From Bacteroidales bacterium H10 (GTDB taxonomy: Bacteria > Bacteroidota > Bacteroidia > Bacteroidales > Muribaculaceae): DNA of 7,899 nucleotides. A model generated the notes under the pieces. The model was not told where the DNA came from, ran no database searches, and saw only the letters and a list, made by a program, of their open reading frames with translations. The DNA is taken from NCBI GenBank assembly GCA_001701295.1, contig DAAV01000101.1:1-7899 (forward strand). The letters run 5' to 3'. Both the position numbers and the translations under genes were made by a program. Below are positions 6,916-7,899 of the stretch, piece by piece (the first letter of the stretch is position 1; the number at the start of each line of letters is the position of its first letter).

Positions 6916-7508
6916 CAGAACGGAGTCTTGACGTATTCTTTCAGCTCAACGGCCTTGCAGCTAAGGTCAAGATTTCCGTTGAATGTCGAAATGCGCAGCT
7001 CCCCCTTGGCATCAATTTTCGCCTTGGGTACTATGAAAGACGGAATGGCCTCGTTGAACGACACAAAGCGCACGAATACCGAGAAAAAATCTTCGCCCAC
7101 TTTATCTGTCGAATAGGCCGAGAATCGCAGGTATCGGTTCCCTTTCTTGTCGGTAGGAGTCTTGATGTCCTTGCATACGACACCCCGAAACTCAATTTCC
7201 CCGGCGATGCCTGATTCCGCCACAGGATCCAGTTCGATGTTGCCGACCGACAGATTGAAATAGGTTTTCTTCTCCGGCGCACCTTTGATCTTCAGCACAC
7301 CTTCGATTGAGACACGCCGTCCCTGAGTGAGAGCCGCGACATCGGCGTTCTCGGCGGCGACACTGATATTTACCGGTACTGCGTCCCCTTTTGTCGAGGG
7401 TATGTCCACCGACAGCCCGAAAGCCACGAAGCTCTTGCCGTCGGAAGTCTGTTTCATACTTGCGGTACGGTTGATGATACCGCATACTTTTACATTGCAT
7501 TTAATCAT
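6915..7508 (-). CDS. Two-domain OB-fold protein, probably single-stranded-DNA-binding
   Basis: A 197-residue protein that appears to contain two successive OB-fold-like units, about 1-92 and 102-192. The first has the SSB-like order: a strand (IKCNVKVCGIINR), SDGKSFVAFGLSV, 'VPVNISVAAENADVAALTQGRRVSIEGVL' and a closing strand 'YFNLSVGNIEL'. The 'x-G-x-x-V-x-I-E-G' element is typical of SSB-type OB folds. The second repeats this order with 'EIEFRGVVCKD', 'KGNRYLRFSAYS', 'AKIDAKGELRIS' and 'LDLSCKAVEL'. The assignment is by pattern; the residues that stack on DNA bases are not identified. It is encoded directly upstream of the ArdC-like gene with a one-base stop/start overlap, so co-production is expected, perhaps to coat or channel entering single strands. 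A structural, non-DNA-binding role remains possible. Confidence 0.68.
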   Translation of the reverse strand: MIKCNVKVCGIINRTASMKQTSDGKSFVAFGLSVDIPSTKGDAVPVNISVAAENADVAALTQGRRVSIEGVLKIKGAPEKKTYFNLSVGNIELDPVAESGIAGEIEFRGVVCKDIKTPTDKKGNRYLRFSAYSTDKVGEDFFSVFVRFVSFNEAIPSFIVPKAKIDAKGELRISTFNGNLDLSCKAVELKEYVKTPF

Positions 7509-7523
7509 ATACTTGAATGATTG

Positions 7524-7546
7524 ATTAGTTGGTTATGAATTAGTTG
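7524..7546. repeat. Short direct repeat upstream of the OB-fold gene
   Basis: The eight-base string ATTAGTTG occurs at 7524-7531 and 7539-7546, 15 bases apart, flanked by further TTGATT-type sequence. It sits in the 47-base gap between the small membrane gene and the OB-fold gene, the only non-overlapping junction of the minus-strand operon. It could be a regulatory site; the evidence is only the repetition and position. Confidence 0.25.
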
Positions 7547-7555
7547 ATTGGTCAG

Positions 7556-7732
7556 TCAGTCCCTTGAAATGAGCCTGACATAGAAAATGCAGGCTATTGA
7601 TGTTTTCGCAGCCTCAAAAGCCGAGAATACGACAGCCCACAAAAGGCCCAAATGAGAGTAAATCACGAGAGTGATGTAGCACAATATCAGCAGCATCACA
7701 ACGAGAGCCGTATAGAGGATAATACTTCTCAT
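7556..7732 (-). CDS. Small membrane protein, 58 residues
   Basis: ATG at 7732 overlaps the stop of the upstream gene as ATGA and opens 58 codons to TGA at 7556-7558. The sequence begins MRSIILYTALVVMLLILCY, which is a strong transmembrane helix at about residues 4-26. A second hydrophobic stretch covers about 29-51 (GLLWAVVFSAFEAAKTSIAC), so one or two membrane passes are possible. There is no lipobox: C18 is preceded by ILL-type residues without the small residues a lipoprotein signal needs. The coupled start and the G+C-rich codon use shared with its neighbours make it a likely real gene. Small membrane proteins often lie among type IV secretion genes, for example next to VirB5-like genes, but I recognise no family here. 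Confidence 0.6.
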   Translation of the reverse strand: MRSIILYTALVVMLLILCYITLVIYSHLGLLWAVVFSAFEAAKTSIACIFYVRLISRD

Positions 7733-7899
7733 CGCTGCAGTCCCTGATTCTGGTCGTTGCCCATCTGTCGGTCGAAATTCTGCGACATCTGATTGGCGAC
7801 AACTATATTGTTGATAATACCGGCTATGCGTCCCTGTTTTGCCTCGTTGCCAAGATTCGCGTCGTTAAGTGCCGCTGAAAGCCTTGTCATTTCAGCATT
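7729..7899 (-). CDS. C-terminal 56 residues of an unrecognised, probably conjugation-related protein
   Basis: The frame is open to the right edge and ends in TGA at 7729-7731, so only the C-terminus is visible and the gene starts outside the window. The 56 residues (…MTRLSAALNDANLGNEAKQG, then RIAGIINNIVVANQMSQNFD and a Gln/Asn-rich end) look like a single amphipathic helix followed by a flexible tail. Such a Gln- and Ala-rich helical end is seen in VirB5/TrbJ-like pilus-associated proteins, and a small membrane protein follows directly, but this resemblance is weak. The stop overlaps the next start as ATGA, tying it to the minus-strand operon. Confidence 0.6.
   Translation of the reverse strand, partial: NAEMTRLSAALNDANLGNEAKQGRIAGIINNIVVANQMSQNFDRQMGNDQNQGLQR

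Noticed and set aside
1..7899. CRISPR array, tRNA or rRNA genes
   Set aside because: No regularly spaced repeats and no cloverleaf or rRNA-like segments were seen on either strand.

Overview
The window looks like part of an integrative or conjugative element in a member of the Bacteroidales (Bacteroides, Parabacteroides or a relative). This is inferred from the kinds of conjugation-associated genes on the minus strand (a short secreted lysozyme, an ArdC-type antirestriction/metallopeptidase protein, an OB-fold protein) and from A/T-rich sequence instead of a clear Shine-Dalgarno site before the plus-strand starts. There is no rRNA, tRNA, CRISPR array or intact transposase.

Layout. Bases 1 to 4893 hold four plus-strand genes in A/T-rich DNA (sample lines run about 25 to 40 percent G+C): a large ATPase cut by the left edge that looks like two fused KaiC/RAD55-type domains, a membrane protein with about eight helices, a 76-residue winged-helix-like protein, and a 520-residue protein with a YcjF/DUF697-like hydrophobic N-terminal domain and a duplicated C-terminal motif. 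The first three genes are spaced by 5 and 22 bases and the fourth follows after 91 bases (64 if a TTG start is used), so they probably form one operon. The set suggests an ATP-driven or nucleotide-sensing complex acting at the membrane. It is a reasonable candidate for an undescribed accessory, possibly defence, system, but no enzyme active site that would prove this is visible.

Bases 4894 to 5230 are a convergent intergenic region. It contains a nested inverted repeat resembling insertion-sequence ends and a weak 42-codon minus-strand reading frame.

Bases 5231 to 7899 hold five minus-strand genes in more G+C-rich DNA (about 47 to 62 percent in sample lines). In transcription order they are: the C-terminus of an unrecognised protein cut by the right edge, a 58-residue small membrane protein, a two-domain OB-fold protein, the ArdC-like protein, and a GH24-like lysozyme with a signal peptide. 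Three of the four junctions are ATGA or TGATG stop/start overlaps, which indicates a tightly coupled operon. The likely logic is a conjugation support module: protecting entering single strands and opening the cell wall for the transfer channel. The change in composition and orientation at about 4.9 to 5.2 kb suggests the plus-strand operon is cargo placed beside the conjugation genes.
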